From positions 1-5,009 of the forward strand of contig JAKAJF010000065.1 in the NCBI GenBank assembly GCA_021813875.1: a stretch of 5,009 nucleotides of DNA, written 5' to 3'. The stretch comes from a bacterium. GTDB lineage: Bacteria; Patescibacteriota; Patescibacteriia; Patescibacteriales; JAKAJF01. The position numbers were made by a program, and so were the translations under genes. Shown in pieces: positions 4,987 to 5,009 of the stretch; the first letter of the stretch is position 1, and each line of letters begins with the position of its first letter. The notes under the pieces were generated by a model, which was given only the letters and a program-made list of their open reading frames with translations, had not been told where the DNA came from and did no database searches.

Positions 4987-5009
4987 TGATACTACAGTGG
5001 AAGTTTAGG

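Noticed and set aside
1..5009. CRISPR array, tRNA, rRNA or transposase
   Set aside because: I saw no regularly spaced direct repeats, tRNA-like cloverleaf, rRNA signature or transposase motif on either strand.

Overview
The window looks like part of a small, densely packed bacterial genome, most plausibly a Patescibacteria/CPR member known from metagenomes. This placement is an inference. It rests on 4-base ATGA stop/start overlaps, almost no spacer between genes, few Shine-Dalgarno motifs, very AT-rich spacers, and several small proteins that I cannot assign to well-known families. TGA is used as a stop at every ATGA junction and I saw no in-frame TGA inside the genes, which argues against the lineages that recode TGA.

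Left edge (1 to about 175): a GC-rich block (84 of the first 120 bases are G or C, counted by hand) whose minus strand reads as a piece of a CE1/Fes-type alpha/beta-hydrolase esterase. It stops abruptly and gives way to AT-rich sequence (39 of 130 bases G or C in 171-300). This is either an assembly chimera or a real recombination junction.

Left operon (about 161-2473, plus strand): the tail of a membrane protein, a MazG-like nucleotide pyrophosphohydrolase, a membrane-anchored protein with eight cysteines, and a two-gene ABC-2 exporter (ATPase, then permease). Three of the four junctions are ATGA overlaps and the fourth has a 3-base gap, so co-transcription is likely. The operon ends at a symmetric hairpin at 2509-2529.

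Middle (2519-2851, minus strand): a single convergent gene for a 110-residue protein with two pairs of cysteines, probably zinc-binding. It shares the hairpin terminator with the left operon. An extremely AT-rich spacer (about 2871-2919) separates it from the divergent right operon.

Right operon (2920-4938, plus strand): an HD-domain phosphohydrolase, a protein with a kinase/aminoglycoside-phosphotransferase-like fold whose catalytic motifs look degenerate (a probable pseudokinase), and a 114-residue protein of unknown function. All three overlap (4 and 23 bases). The operon ends at a strong hairpin terminator (4939-4964), followed by a second short perfect palindrome (4972-4986). The HD, pseudokinase and small-protein trio is the least explained part of the window and the best candidate for an undescribed functional unit, although nothing in the sequence proves a shared function.
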